DNA of 64,000 bases, taken from contig JAQTOU010000002.1 in the NCBI GenBank assembly GCA_028713125.1, forward strand, positions 268,583-332,582. The letters run 5' to 3'. Positions 26,001 through 33,854 of the stretch are shown piece by piece. The position numbers were made by a program, and so were the translations under genes. The stretch comes from Elusimicrobiales bacterium. Lineage in GTDB: Bacteria; Elusimicrobiota; Elusimicrobia; Elusimicrobiales; UBA9959. How positions within the stretch are numbered: position 1 is the first letter of the stretch; every line of letters starts with the position of its first letter. Under the pieces are notes generated by a model. That model ran no database searches. It had not been told where the DNA came from and saw nothing but the letters and a program-made list of their open reading frames with translations.

Positions 26001-28348
26001 CCGCTATTGTCCGCGTCCTCGGTTATCTGGCCGAGGTGGATGTTGAACTCCGGGCCGTCGCTGGCGCCGGAGACCACCAGTTCCAGGACGTTCTTCTGGG
26101 AAAAATCCAGCCCGGTGGCGGAAAGCGGGTAGACTATGGACACCTCGGTGGAGATGTTGAAGTCGTACTTGAAGTCCAGCACCTGCTGCGAGCCTTCGGA
26201 GGAAGAGGCGGGGTTTATATCGCGGGCCTTCACGTTCTCATTGTACCAGTCCAGCGCCAGCGGGTCGGCCGGGCCCTCTTTCGGGTTGGCCGCTATAAAC
26301 CAGAAGTTCTTGTCCATCGACGGGGAATCTTCCTGCTTTACCCCTTCCATATTGTCTATCAGCGCGAAGTCGTTCAAGTTGGGGTTAAGGCGGCTCTGCG
26401 CGGCCTCGACGCCGAGGGTGGTCCTCAGGCCCAGCAGGTTCAGGCCCTTAAGCTGGGCGTCGCCTTCGTAGACCATCATGCTGTTCGTGAGGTCGGTGAT
26501 GTTCGGGACGGTGTTGGATTTTATCCCGCCCTGGTAGAGCAGCGTGGAGCCGACGGAGAAATGGTTCCCGAAGTCGTATGAGATCCGGCCGCCGACCAGG
26601 GACTGGTTGCCCACCCCGCCGAAGGGGGAGACCTCGTAGACGATCTCTATCTTTGAGTCCTGGCCCACCCGCTCCGGGTAATAGAAAGTTATGAAGCCGG
26701 AGTCGTAGTCTATGAAGTATTCCTCGTTGCGGCCCAGCTTCTTGCCGTCCACGCGCACCACCTCCGACTGCAGCACGATGCTGGGCTCCAGCAGGAAGGT
26801 CTTGAACCTGAAGGAATATTCCACGCGGATCACGCGCTTCGAGCTAGGCGCCGCGGAGTAGATCTGCGGGTCCTCTACCGAAGGGTCGGTTTCGGAAACG
26901 AAAGGGTTCACCAGTTTGAATATGCCCTGCTCGAAATCCACCTCTATAGTGTCGGGGTATTTCGGCATGGGCTTCGTGACGGTGGGCAGGACCTCGGTGC
27001 GGTTCAGGTCCTGCACTTTCAGCGTGAAACTCCCGCTGCCGTTGTCGCGCACGATATTGGACTGGCCGATGGAATAATACGTTTTCAGCTCGCGCTTATG
27101 AGAGACCTGGAGCGCGGCCAGGGCCGTGTCCGAGGAAAGGGCGATATCGCTGGGGGTTTTTATTATGGCCGGGAAGATCTCCCCGGCCAGGGCGTCGGCG
27201 GTTATGGAAGAAGTCGAGCCGTTCTGGGAAAGGAAAGTGCCGCCCGCGTTCTGGTAATCTATTATCACCACTTCCTGCGGGTTGAGCGTGCGGTTGAATG
27301 TGACCAGGCCCTTCGAGTAGTCCATCACGTAATCTATGCCGGGGCTCAGGAGCGTGAAGCGGCCGGTATAGGAGGAGGTCTGGACGGCCATGTCCTTGCC
27401 GGTCATGGCGAAAACGGTGACGCCGTCCACCTGGGCCAGGGTCTGCTGGTCTATGTAGACGCGCTCCGTGCCGGACTTTATGGGCAGGCGCGAAGTGTTG
27501 CCGAAGGAGACGTCGTAATATTTGCGGCGCAGGTAATTGGTGTCCAGGATGTCCACGCCCTGGGACTGCGTATTGCCGGTGAACTGCCTGGTCTTGGTCA
27601 GACCTTTGGTGCGGGAGCCCACGAAGGTCATCTTCAGGCGGTTGGTCTTTAGGTCCGCCCTGATGCCGAACAGCTGCTTGTTGTAGGAGACGAACTCGGT
27701 GGCCGGCAGCGAGAGGTCGATGTCGCCGAACGAGACGTTCTGGACCACCTCGTTGGGGTCGCCCTGGTAGACGACGGAGATGTCCTGCTTGTCCAGCTTC
27801 GTGTCGTCGTAGTCCACGTTGACCGTGATCTTCTGGCCGACCTTGCCCTGCATGCGGACCTGCATCTGCTGGGTGATCTCGAACAGGCTGAGGCTGCGCG
27901 CCCTGGTGGCGGTGGTCTGCTCGTTAAGGAATTTCTTGCCGCTGTAGCTGACGGCTATGACCTTGCGGCCGGTCACGGAGAGGCTGGTCCCGGATTCGCG
28001 GAACTCCACCTGCTGCTCGGGGGCGGCGGGCTCTTCCGAGTAGGTGGCGGTGGAAGGTAGGGGGGCCAGCTCCTCGCGGCGGAAGCGGCCCGTCTCCACG
28101 GCCTCGCGCGCGGAGTTCCAGGAGTCACCGCTGTAGGAAAAGGGCATGTCTTCCGTGATCCCGCCTTCCGTCCCGCTTTCGGCGGCGGTGGAAAGCTCCG
28201 CGTCCCCGAGGATCTTGCCCGGGTCCTTTCTTTCCAGCAGCAGGAAGCGGCCGCCCGAGGAAGAGGGCGGCGTGAAGTCCTGCGCGCGCAGCGGGGCCGC
28301 GCAGGCCAGGGCCGCGAGTAGAAGGATCGTTTTTGCTGTCGCTTTCAC
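23009..28348 (-). CDS. SprA/Sov-like outer-membrane translocon protein of type IX secretion
   Basis: A 1779-residue exported protein. I choose GTG 28348 over the upstream TTG (28399) because it starts a clear signal peptide (VKATAKTILLLAALACAAPL then RAQ). SprA/Sov is the giant beta-barrel through which T9SS substrates cross the outer membrane. SprA-like hallmarks are repeated units like SPGIDYVMDYSKGLVTFNRT near 350, FIDYDSGFITFYYPE near 545, and IDNMEGVKQED near 660. Long strand-rich sequence extends to a terminal aromatic QAGSTLTFQF, typical of outer-membrane barrels. It is shorter than Bacteroidota SprA (over 2,300). Near 800-855 are dockerin-like Ca-binding loops (DLNKNGRLDAQDF). PorV-like and sorting-domain proteins at 4.4-6.9 kb support the call. 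Confidence 0.8.
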   Translation of the reverse strand: MKATAKTILLLAALACAAPLRAQDFTPPSSSGGRFLLLERKDPGKILGDAELSTAAESGTEGGITEDMPFSYSGDSWNSAREAVETGRFRREELAPLPSTATYSEEPAAPEQQVEFRESGTSLSVTGRKVIAVSYSGKKFLNEQTTATRARSLSLFEITQQMQVRMQGKVGQKITVNVDYDDTKLDKQDISVVYQGDPNEVVQNVSFGDIDLSLPATEFVSYNKQLFGIRADLKTNRLKMTFVGSRTKGLTKTRQFTGNTQSQGVDILDTNYLRRKYYDVSFGNTSRLPIKSGTERVYIDQQTLAQVDGVTVFAMTGKDMAVQTSSYTGRFTLLSPGIDYVMDYSKGLVTFNRTLNPQEVVIIDYQNAGGTFLSQNGSTSSITADALAGEIFPAIIKTPSDIALSSDTALAALQVSHKRELKTYYSIGQSNIVRDNGSGSFTLKVQDLNRTEVLPTVTKPMPKYPDTIEVDFEQGIFKLVNPFVSETDPSVEDPQIYSAAPSSKRVIRVEYSFRFKTFLLEPSIVLQSEVVRVDGKKLGRNEEYFIDYDSGFITFYYPERVGQDSKIEIVYEVSPFGGVGNQSLVGGRISYDFGNHFSVGSTLLYQGGIKSNTVPNITDLTNSMMVYEGDAQLKGLNLLGLRTTLGVEAAQSRLNPNLNDFALIDNMEGVKQEDSPSMDKNFWFIAANPKEGPADPLALDWYNENVKARDINPASSSEGSQQVLDFKYDFNISTEVSIVYPLSATGLDFSQKNVLELVVSGASDGPEFNIHLGQITEDADNSGGQSFSCASGLVLNHSPKSEDLNCDEQVSSSEDIGWLYKVGSSEKRYGAANGRLDSEDLNKNGRLDAQDFTGGSFGYVNGSKFIDTGDSNALKNRIDFTDGKWHTLYKPLAITSTDTYKWNAIKQVRITLRKGALSAAAGVIKIARISAVGNTWTVQSSTNTGSLEAIGVNNLDNPGYTPIHEAGGDATAVYNDLYGSASEQKQKSNSSSLTEQSLALNYANIDSTSTVYVYRKFTTAIDISQHEKVRFLVKSESGINTGASFFIQAGDINNYFKASVPLNFTGWKLITVAQEDISGDKIPDIWVPSTLGVEISSRGTPSLQQVPQFIVGIEAKDGNSHTGVVYFNELHVAAPLMRIGNARKVEGAFEIPGWLSFGGKHRYVDRSFQTPVTAIANQDNEQQTGYLNITRMAFFPVNITAARQVTVTPNTLVTGSNNLVNSLQQGRVKKFDGTASGNLSIGALPKLGLNYSKGVTDYSLLSRRDDRDLYAANLAYSVPGALPVLPRSINLNYSLGSSKVNYDAGRLMATGGLFETKERTDVYGAKLSFIPWNGSSLNPGYSLQTAREERAPLSDPLKSERYNKSMQQTVDLNSNLLIARWLNPSANYSVTTMESNNLNITTVTVAQSSAVFNTGSIKSVNRTAQGGVSLTLNLNDLIPRNRLLRSMVLSSNYQIQDGDSWTNVEKEYNTRSRLWLRDSMRPASRFALRNSVTLRDTVSSTQRWQPFEGYSFKGSAAPLNTLSLTNNFSNSVQRSEVTGTISKSVNRTFPDMILSLSQLETLVRARRWAQSATINLKYSRNTNEVKAVSLDTSGTYGTDLRFKLLNKIDTAASYNLRLTDKKDLRVNQLTQVTRHDDATLQGTFDYKKFRFTPKMDYASDKTKAALGVITANTRTITPSMLIKSDFQLPKGLKLPFMKKAILFTNRIVWTTTLSYAIKSSPITIADNNRLFSLNSSADYEAAKNLRLTFNAGLQRFWHKYLKQEEYLSYQAGSTLTFQF

Positions 28349-28357
28349 GTGTATAGT

Positions 28358-28363
28358 AATATA
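28358..28363 (-). promoter_or_regulatory. -10 element for the SprA-like gene
   Basis: TATATT on the minus strand ends 9 nt before the GTG at 28348. No Shine-Dalgarno is seen, so transcription probably starts at or near the start codon. Confidence 0.4.
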
Positions 28364-28441
28364 AAGCCGTAAAGCCGGCCCGGTTTTCCGGGCAGGCAAA
28401 AACAGCGGCCGCCGTTAAAGATTTCCACGGCGCCGTCGATA

Positions 28442-28447
28442 TATAAT
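28442..28447 (+). promoter_or_regulatory. -10 element for lptF-lptG
   Basis: TATAAT ends 11 nt before ATG 28459 in an AT-rich run; there is no Shine-Dalgarno. The predicted leader is 0-6 nt. Divergent from the SprA-like promoter about 85 bp away. Confidence 0.5.
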
Positions 28448-28458
28448 AGAATAAATAA

Positions 28459-29574
28459 ATGCCCGTGCCTATAGCCCGTCTTTATATTTTAAGGGTGTTC
28501 GCCAAATTCCTTGGGCTTTCCCTTTTTGTCTTCATCTCGCTGCTGCTGATGCTCAACTTCGTGCAGGTGATAAACCAGGGCGTCCTCTCGGGCTTTTCTT
28601 TCTACTTCCTCGCCAAGAGCATGCTTTACCTGCTGCCGAACATCCTGGGCATGTCGCTGCCGCTCGCCTTCCTGCTGGCCATGCTGCTGAGCCTGGGGCA
28701 GATGTCGCAGGACGGGGAAATAATAGCGCTGCGCGCCGGCGGTTTCTCTTTCTATGAGATCTTTTCCTTCGTGTTCTACTCGGCGCTGCTGTCCTCGCTG
28801 CTCCTCCTGGCGGTGAATAACTGGCTGGGGCCCGTGGCTTTCCAGCGCTCCACCGACTACACGATCTCGATGCTCAACAGGGTCACGAAGATCGAACTGA
28901 AGCCTCGCACTTTTCAGAACATCTCGGACTGGGTGCTTTACGCCGCCGAGGTAAACTCGCTAGGCGGGGAGATGAAGGGCGTAAAACTGGTCAGGCGGAT
29001 AAACAAGGAGGATGAAAACCCGGCCTTCGTCAACAAGATAAACGCCGCCTCGGGCCGCTACAGGATGGTGAACGAAAGCGGCCTGGAGCTGGAGCTCATG
29101 AACGGCCAGCTCAGCCAGACTGACTGCAAGAACCCGGAGAAACTTCTTTACGGGAGGTTCGCTTCCTACAAGACCCTGCTGCCGTTCTTTTCGGCGAACG
29201 CCGCCGGGCGCAAGCTGAACCAGAGGGAGATCTCCACCCCGGGCCTGCTGGCAAAGCTGGAGGCGGGGATAAACGACCCGCAGATCGCGGCCAAATACCG
29301 CATCGAGATCGCTTCCCGCTTCGCGCTCGCGCTCGCGCCGCTGGTCTTTTTCCTGGTGGGCGCGCCGCTCGGCGTGGCGCTGGACAAGCGCGGCCGCTCC
29401 GCCGGTTTCGGGCTGAGCCTGCTTATTATTTTCTTTTACTACGGGCTTACAATAAGCGGCATGGTGCTTTCCCGCAAATACGAGGGGCTTTTTCCCTGGG
29501 CCATCTTCGCTCCCGCGCTGCTGACCGGCGGCGCCGGCCTCTGGCTGTGGAGGCAGAAGCTTTACGCGAAATAA
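28459..29574 (+). CDS. lptF: LptF/LptG-family lipopolysaccharide export permease (first of pair)
   Basis: A 371-residue inner-membrane permease of the YjgP/YjgQ family. With LptG and the LptB ATPase it extracts LPS from the inner membrane for transport to the outer membrane. Three N-terminal spans (about 10-32, 50-75, 95-118), a large periplasmic beta-jellyroll domain (about 125-265), and three C-terminal spans (about 270-365) give the family topology. YILRVFAKFLGLSLFVF and PLAFLLAMLLSLGQMSQDGE are family-typical. Being first of the pair I call it LptF, though the two are hard to tell apart. Its stop is 4 nt before the next gene. Its presence indicates lipid-A-type outer membrane. Confidence 0.88.
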   Translation: MPVPIARLYILRVFAKFLGLSLFVFISLLLMLNFVQVINQGVLSGFSFYFLAKSMLYLLPNILGMSLPLAFLLAMLLSLGQMSQDGEIIALRAGGFSFYEIFSFVFYSALLSSLLLLAVNNWLGPVAFQRSTDYTISMLNRVTKIELKPRTFQNISDWVLYAAEVNSLGGEMKGVKLVRRINKEDENPAFVNKINAASGRYRMVNESGLELELMNGQLSQTDCKNPEKLLYGRFASYKTLLPFFSANAAGRKLNQREISTPGLLAKLEAGINDPQIAAKYRIEIASRFALALAPLVFFLVGAPLGVALDKRGRSAGFGLSLLIIFFYYGLTISGMVLSRKYEGLFPWAIFAPALLTGGAGLWLWRQKLYAK

Positions 29575-29578
29575 TCCC

Positions 29579-30667
29579 ATGGGCAAAATATTTTACAGAT
29601 ATATCGCGCGCAGCTTCTGGGGCCCTTTCGGCTTCGGGCTGGGTGTTTTCTGTCTGCTCCTTATCTTCGGCAGCCTTTTCGACAAGCTCAATTTTTTCAT
29701 GAAGAGCGGCGCTGGCGCCGGGCTTTTCTTCAGGTATATCCTTTACCAGGCGCCCTATTTCATAGTCAAGATGACGCCGATGGCGACCTTGCTGGCCGTG
29801 CTGTTCACTTTAGGGGGCATGATGTCGAAGGGCGAATGGAAGGCCGGCCTTGCCGGCGGCTGGCGTCCTTTCGACATGCTCAAGCCGCTGCTGGCCTGTG
29901 CGCTGCTGGCGGGGCTGGGGCAGCTGGTCCTCCAGGAAACCGCCGCGCCGGACCTCTATATGCGCGCGGAATATCTTTTCGAGGGCAAGCTGCGCGGCCG
30001 CGACGACTGGCAGCGGCTGGTGAGGAAAGACGTGTCTTTTTCCGCCGGGGACGAGGTTTTCGTGACAGCCCACCTTTTCGACGGGCGCCACAAGACGATG
30101 GAGAGGGTGATCGCCAATATCTATAAGGACGGGCGCCTTTCGCTGGAGATAAACGCCGCCTCCGCCGGCTGGCGGCCGGACACGGGTCAGTGGACTTTCC
30201 TGGACGGGGTCACGATACAGTACGACGGCGACCAGAAGCCCTCCGTCAAGCGCTTCGAGAGCTACCAGTCGGCTATCTCGGTGCGGCCGGAAAACCTCGT
30301 GCTCGAGAAGCTCGTGCCGGACGGAGTTTCGACTTCCCAGGTGTTCGACCGCCTGCGCCGCCTGGAGGCGGTGGGCGCCCCGGCCTCGGCGGAGCGGACT
30401 CTGCTCTGGGTGAAGCTCGCCGCGCCGCTGGCCAACCCCGCTATGGCCCTGATCGGCGCCGCTATGGTCCTGCTCGCCCGGAAGAACAACCGCTATTTCA
30501 GTTTCGGGCTGGCCGTCGGTCTCGGCTTTTTCTTCTGGGCGGTCGTAATAATGGTGCAGGAGGCCGGCAACGCCGAGCTGCTGCCCCCTTACTTGGCCGG
30601 CCTGGGCCCGGCCGCGCTGTTCGCGCTGGTGTCTTTGTGGGGCTTGCGCCGCGCCAGGGCGATCTAG
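29579..30667 (+). CDS. lptG: LptF/LptG-family lipopolysaccharide export permease (second of pair)
   Basis: A 362-residue partner permease with the same topology: N-terminal spans, a periplasmic domain (about 130-260) and three C-terminal spans (about 285-358). FYRYIARSFWGPFGFG at the start and TPMATLLAVLFTLGGMMSKGEW near 65 are the family's coupling region where LptB docks. It begins 4 nt after lptF and ends at a hairpin shared with the convergent transketolase gene. LptG forms a heterodimer with LptF in which LPS enters a central cavity. lptB and lptC are not in the window. Confidence 0.88.
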   Translation: MGKIFYRYIARSFWGPFGFGLGVFCLLLIFGSLFDKLNFFMKSGAGAGLFFRYILYQAPYFIVKMTPMATLLAVLFTLGGMMSKGEWKAGLAGGWRPFDMLKPLLACALLAGLGQLVLQETAAPDLYMRAEYLFEGKLRGRDDWQRLVRKDVSFSAGDEVFVTAHLFDGRHKTMERVIANIYKDGRLSLEINAASAGWRPDTGQWTFLDGVTIQYDGDQKPSVKRFESYQSAISVRPENLVLEKLVPDGVSTSQVFDRLRRLEAVGAPASAERTLLWVKLAAPLANPAMALIGAAMVLLARKNNRYFSFGLAVGLGFFFWAVVIMVQEAGNAELLPPYLAGLGPAALFALVSLWGLRRARAI

Positions 30668-30688
30668 AGAACCTTTCCGAACAAATAA

Positions 30689-30722
30689 AAGTCCCCGCCG
30701 TATTTCATACTGGCGGGGACTT
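30689..30722. terminator. bidirectional terminator between lptG and tkt
   Basis: AAGTCCCCGCC (30689-30699) pairs with GGCGGGGACTT (30712-30722), with an inner GTAT/ATAC extension. The minus strand gives the better T-rich tail (TTTTATTT); the plus strand has TTCTATTT. Confidence 0.8.
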
Positions 30723-30743
30723 CTATTTGCGGCGACTGCCGCT

Positions 30744-32708
30744 TTATTTGACCATCTTCTTCGCCGCTTCGGCGACTTTCTCCGCCGTCAGGCCCAGCGC
30801 GGCGTATACCTGTCCTGCCGGGGCGGATTTCCCGAAGGTATCGATGCCTATCGCCTCCGAATCCGGCCCGGCCAGGTCGCTCCAGCCGACGGTGCGGCCG
30901 GCCTCGAGGCACAGTTTCGGCAGGCCGGGGATCATCACGGAATTGCGGTAGGCCTGGTCCTGCTCTCGGAAAAGCTCGAAGGAGGGTACGGAGATTATCC
31001 TGGCCGCGATGCCCTGTTTCTCTAGGATCGCCGCGGCTTCGAAAGCCAGGGAAACCTCGGAGCCGGAGGCTATCAGCTCCAGCGTAGGGACGGTCGAAGG
31101 GCCGCGCAGGAGGTAGGCTCCGCGCTTCACGCCTTCGGCTATTTTCTCGCGGTATTGGGTGTAAAGCGGCAGCTTTTGCCGCGTAAGCGCGAGGCAAGCC
31201 GGGCGCTTGGAACGCACCGCGGCCTCCCAGGCGTAAAGCGTTTCCCAGGCGTCGGCGGGGCGCAGGACCAGCAGGCCCGGGATCAGGCGCAGGCTCATCA
31301 GCTGCTCCACCGGCTGGTGGGTCGGGCCGTCCTCTCCCACGCCGATGCTGTCGTGGGTGAAGACGAAGATGGAAGGGGTCTGCATCAGCGCCGCCAGGCG
31401 TATGGAGGGGCGCATATAATCCGAGAAGATCAGGAAGGTGGCGCCGAAGGGTATGAGCCCGCCGTGCAGGGCGAGGCCGTTCACGATGGCGGCCATCCCG
31501 TGCTCGCGGATGCCGAAGTGCAGGGTGCGCTCAGGTTCTTTTGTGAAATCCGTCTTGTTGGACGGGCCCAGGTCAGCCGAGCCGCCGGTGAAACCGGGCA
31601 GCGCGTCCGCTATCAAATTGATCACCTTGCCCGAGGCCTCCCGCGTAGCCATCGGCTTGTCGAAGAAAGAATCCTCCGGTTTGAAAAGTCCCTCGGGTAT
31701 CTCGCGGCCCAGCATGGCCTTGGCCAGCTCGGCTTTTTCCGGCATGGCCGCGGTGTAGTTCTTCCACAGTTTCAGCCAGCGCTTCCGGTCCTTCTCGCCG
31801 GCCTCGGCCTGTTCGGAGAACCGCGCGCGCGCCTCTTCCGGCACGAAGAAAGGCTCCGTGGAGGGCCAGTTCAGCGCTTTCTTGGTGGCGAGGATCTCGG
31901 CGGGCTTGAGCGGTTCGCCGTGGACGCAGCTGCTGTCCTGCTTCGGGCTGCCGAAGCCGATATGGGTCTTTACGATTATCATCGACGGCTTTTCTGTTTC
32001 GCGCTTCGCTTTCTTTATGGCGGCGTCGATCTCGTCAAGGTTATTGCCGTCCTCCACTTCCAGCACCTGCCAGTCCTGGGACTGGAAGCGCTTTTTCATG
32101 TCCTCGTTGAATGACAGGCTGGTGGCGCCCTCTATCGTGATGCTGTTGGAGTCGAAAAGGCAGATCAGCTTGCCGAGCTTGAGATGACCGGCGAGCGAGG
32201 CCGCCTCGTAAGAGACGCCCTCCATCAGGTCCCCGTCTCCGCAGAGCACGTAGGTGAAGTGGTCGACGAGGGAGAACTCGGGGGTGTTCAGCTTTTTCGC
32301 CATCATCTGTTCGGCCCAGGCCATGCCCACGGCGTTGGCGAAGCCCTGTCCGAGCGGGCCGGTGGTGGTCTCCACGCCCTTGGTGTGGCCGTATTCGGGA
32401 TGGCCGGGCGTGAGGCTGTCCAGCTGGCGGAATTTCTTCAGGTCGTCCATCGTCAGGCCGTAGCCGTAAAGGTGGAGCATCGAGTAGAGCATGGCCGAAC
32501 CGTGCCCGGCGGAGAGCACGAAGCGGTCGCGGTCGAACCAGTCGGGGTCGGAGGGGACGAATTTGAGGTGGCCGGCCCAGATGGCGTAGGCCATCGGCGA
32601 CGCGCCGAGCGGCAGGCCCGGGTGGCCGGAATCGGCCTGGCCGACCATGTCTATGGAAAGCGTACGAAGGGTGTTAACGCACAGGGTATCGGTAGCGTCG
32701 AATTTCAT
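30744..32708 (-). CDS. tkt: transketolase
   Basis: A 654-residue transketolase, a thiamine-diphosphate enzyme of the non-oxidative pentose phosphate pathway that transfers two-carbon units between sugar phosphates. The N-terminal TPP domain shows [18 protein letters not shown] near 27, [14 protein letters not shown] near 117 and the [14 protein letters not shown] motif near 158 that binds TPP and metal. A central Pyr domain has [20 protein letters not shown] near 398 with the conserved Glu, and [18 protein letters not shown] near 455. The C-terminal domain follows, and the length is typical. The ATG overlaps the Nudix stop by 4 bp, so the two genes are coupled. Confidence 0.95.
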   Translation of the reverse strand: MKFDATDTLCVNTLRTLSIDMVGQADSGHPGLPLGASPMAYAIWAGHLKFVPSDPDWFDRDRFVLSAGHGSAMLYSMLHLYGYGLTMDDLKKFRQLDSLTPGHPEYGHTKGVETTTGPLGQGFANAVGMAWAEQMMAKKLNTPEFSLVDHFTYVLCGDGDLMEGVSYEAASLAGHLKLGKLICLFDSNSITIEGATSLSFNEDMKKRFQSQDWQVLEVEDGNNLDEIDAAIKKAKRETEKPSMIIVKTHIGFGSPKQDSSCVHGEPLKPAEILATKKALNWPSTEPFFVPEEARARFSEQAEAGEKDRKRWLKLWKNYTAAMPEKAELAKAMLGREIPEGLFKPEDSFFDKPMATREASGKVINLIADALPGFTGGSADLGPSNKTDFTKEPERTLHFGIREHGMAAIVNGLALHGGLIPFGATFLIFSDYMRPSIRLAALMQTPSIFVFTHDSIGVGEDGPTHQPVEQLMSLRLIPGLLVLRPADAWETLYAWEAAVRSKRPACLALTRQKLPLYTQYREKIAEGVKRGAYLLRGPSTVPTLELIASGSEVSLAFEAAAILEKQGIAARIISVPSFELFREQDQAYRNSVMIPGLPKLCLEAGRTVGWSDLAGPDSEAIGIDTFGKSAPAGQVYAALGLTAEKVAEAAKKMVK

Positions 32709-33274
32709 TTTTTCTCCAGTAATTTAATTTTCCACGCCTGCAAAGCTATTATCGTCTTGGCGTCCTTGATAACGCCTCTCTTCACAAATCCCAGGGCCTT
32801 TTCGAAGGGCATGATCTCGACGTTGACGAACTCGTCCTCATCGAGGTTCTGCTGTATGCCGCCGCGCAGCCCGGAAGCCGTATAAATATGAAGCACTTCG
32901 TTCGAAAAAGCGGTGGTGGGCCAGAAAGTAATAAGCGGCTTAATACTGGCGGCGGTATAGCCCGTTTCTTCCTTAAGCTCCGCCTTGACCCGCCCGAGCG
33001 GCTTATCCGAAACGGAGTTCAGTTTCCCCGCCGGAATTTCCAATGTAGCTTCCGCCACAGGATACCTGTACTGCCGCACAAGGACAACTCTACCGTCGTC
33101 CAGCACCGGCAGCACGGCCACGGCCCCGGGATGCGCCATGAAAGCCCGCGTCGCCATCTTCCCGTTCGGCAGCGTCACCGTATCCGCCCTGAAATCCACC
33201 ACCCCCGAATACAACACGCGCTTCTTATGAAAATTTTCCTTAAGCCCCGCATGCTTGTCTTTCTTTAATGCCAT
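32705..33274 (-). CDS. Nudix hydrolase, ADP-ribose pyrophosphatase-like
   Basis: A 189-residue NudF-like hydrolase that probably cleaves ADP-ribose or a related nucleoside diphosphate sugar to AMP and sugar phosphate. [20 protein letters not shown] begins the Nudix box and AELKEETGY ends it: the metal-binding EE pair is intact, but the first half is unusual, with one extra residue, the usual Glu after GKL replaced and Ala in place of the usual Arg. The C-terminal half follows the family ([17 protein letters not shown]). TATAAT at 33281-33286 ends 6 nt before the ATG and GGAGG directly touches the ATG with no spacing, so leaderless start is likely. Its stop overlaps tkt. Confidence 0.8.
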   Translation of the reverse strand: MALKKDKHAGLKENFHKKRVLYSGVVDFRADTVTLPNGKMATRAFMAHPGAVAVLPVLDDGRVVLVRQYRYPVAEATLEIPAGKLNSVSDKPLGRVKAELKEETGYTAASIKPLITFWPTTAFSNEVLHIYTASGLRGGIQQNLDEDEFVNVEIMPFEKALGFVKRGVIKDAKTIIALQAWKIKLLEKK

Positions 33275-33280
33275 CCTCCA

Positions 33281-33286
33281 ATTATA
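33281..33286 (-). promoter_or_regulatory. -10 element directly before the Nudix gene
   Basis: TATAAT on the minus strand ends 6 nt before the ATG, so the expected transcription start falls on the start codon. GGAGG directly abuts the ATG, too close to work as a normal Shine-Dalgarno. Confidence 0.55.
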
Positions 33287-33374
33287 TAATTTCCGTAAAA
33301 CTTCCTCGGCTCAATAATTAATCAAGCGACAGCGTAAATCAGTTTCGACGGAAAGTTAATACTTCAAATTGCTT

Positions 33375-33736
33375 GGGCGGCCTACCGTGGGGACGGGAAC
33401 GCAAAACCGTAGTCCCCAAGGGTGGCAAGGGTATGGGCCCGTCGCTCACGGCGTCGCGCACACCGTGCGCGCCTCCTCTCTCGGCCTCCGCGCTTACGCA
33501 AGCGTCGGCCTCCGAGAGGTCGCTCCGAACCCATACCCTTGCCACCCTCGATGGTTCCACGATTTTGCTGGGAAGTAATGGAGGGGGAGACCGCGGGGGC
33601 AGGATAAGAAAAACCGTCGTTGAGCCTGCCGGTTGCATAGCCCGGCGGGCGAATACCGAGTGAGGCCACGGTGTGGCCGAACGTGTTTTTCGTTCCTGCC
33701 CCTGCGGTAGGCCCCCGACTTGGCATCTCGCGGTCC
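33375..33736. repeat. composite inverted-repeat element, copy B
   Basis: Lies in the 580-bp gap between the divergent Nudix and dnaE genes. Module 1: arms AGGGTGGCAAGGGTATGGG (33419-33437) and perfect complement (33530-33548), inner hairpin CGCGCAC-ACC-GTGCGCG (33455-33471). Module 2: arms ACCGCGGGGGCAGG (33590-33603) and 33695-33708 with one G-T pair, hairpin GGCCAC-GGT-GTGGCC (33664-33678). Unlike A and C it is flanked on the left by an inverted copy of the family's right end (33375-33407) and on the right by an inverted copy of the family's left end (33716-33736). The remaining sequence, 33737-33854, is AT-rich promoter DNA. Confidence 0.9.
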
Positions 33737-33797
33737 GTTTCCCCAATCAAAATATCCACTTGCCTCCTGCAAATTCCGTACTAGCCCTATTTATTTA

Positions 33798-33803
33798 TAT
33801 AAT
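33798..33803 (+). promoter_or_regulatory. possible -10 element upstream of dnaE
   Basis: TATAAT in an AT-rich stretch 51 nt before the dnaE ATG. The -35 match (TTCCGT, 18 bp upstream) is weak and there is no Shine-Dalgarno before the ATG. A second poor candidate (TACATA, 33844-33849) lies right at the start codon. Confidence 0.35.
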
Positions 33804-33854
33804 TAAGACCTACGGGTTTGTTCGACCACCGTTGATTTCTCTTTACATATATTA

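Noticed and set aside
28349-28399. Upstream TTG start for the SprA-like gene
   Set aside because: It would put 17 residues in front of a typical signal peptide, and a -10 element (28358-28363) lies inside that stretch.
33369-33772. Short open frames inside repeat copies (with R-rich products such as GRNAKRARPHR)
   Set aside because: They follow the GC-rich palindromes, occur in both strands and are not kept in frame between copies; no SD is associated with them.
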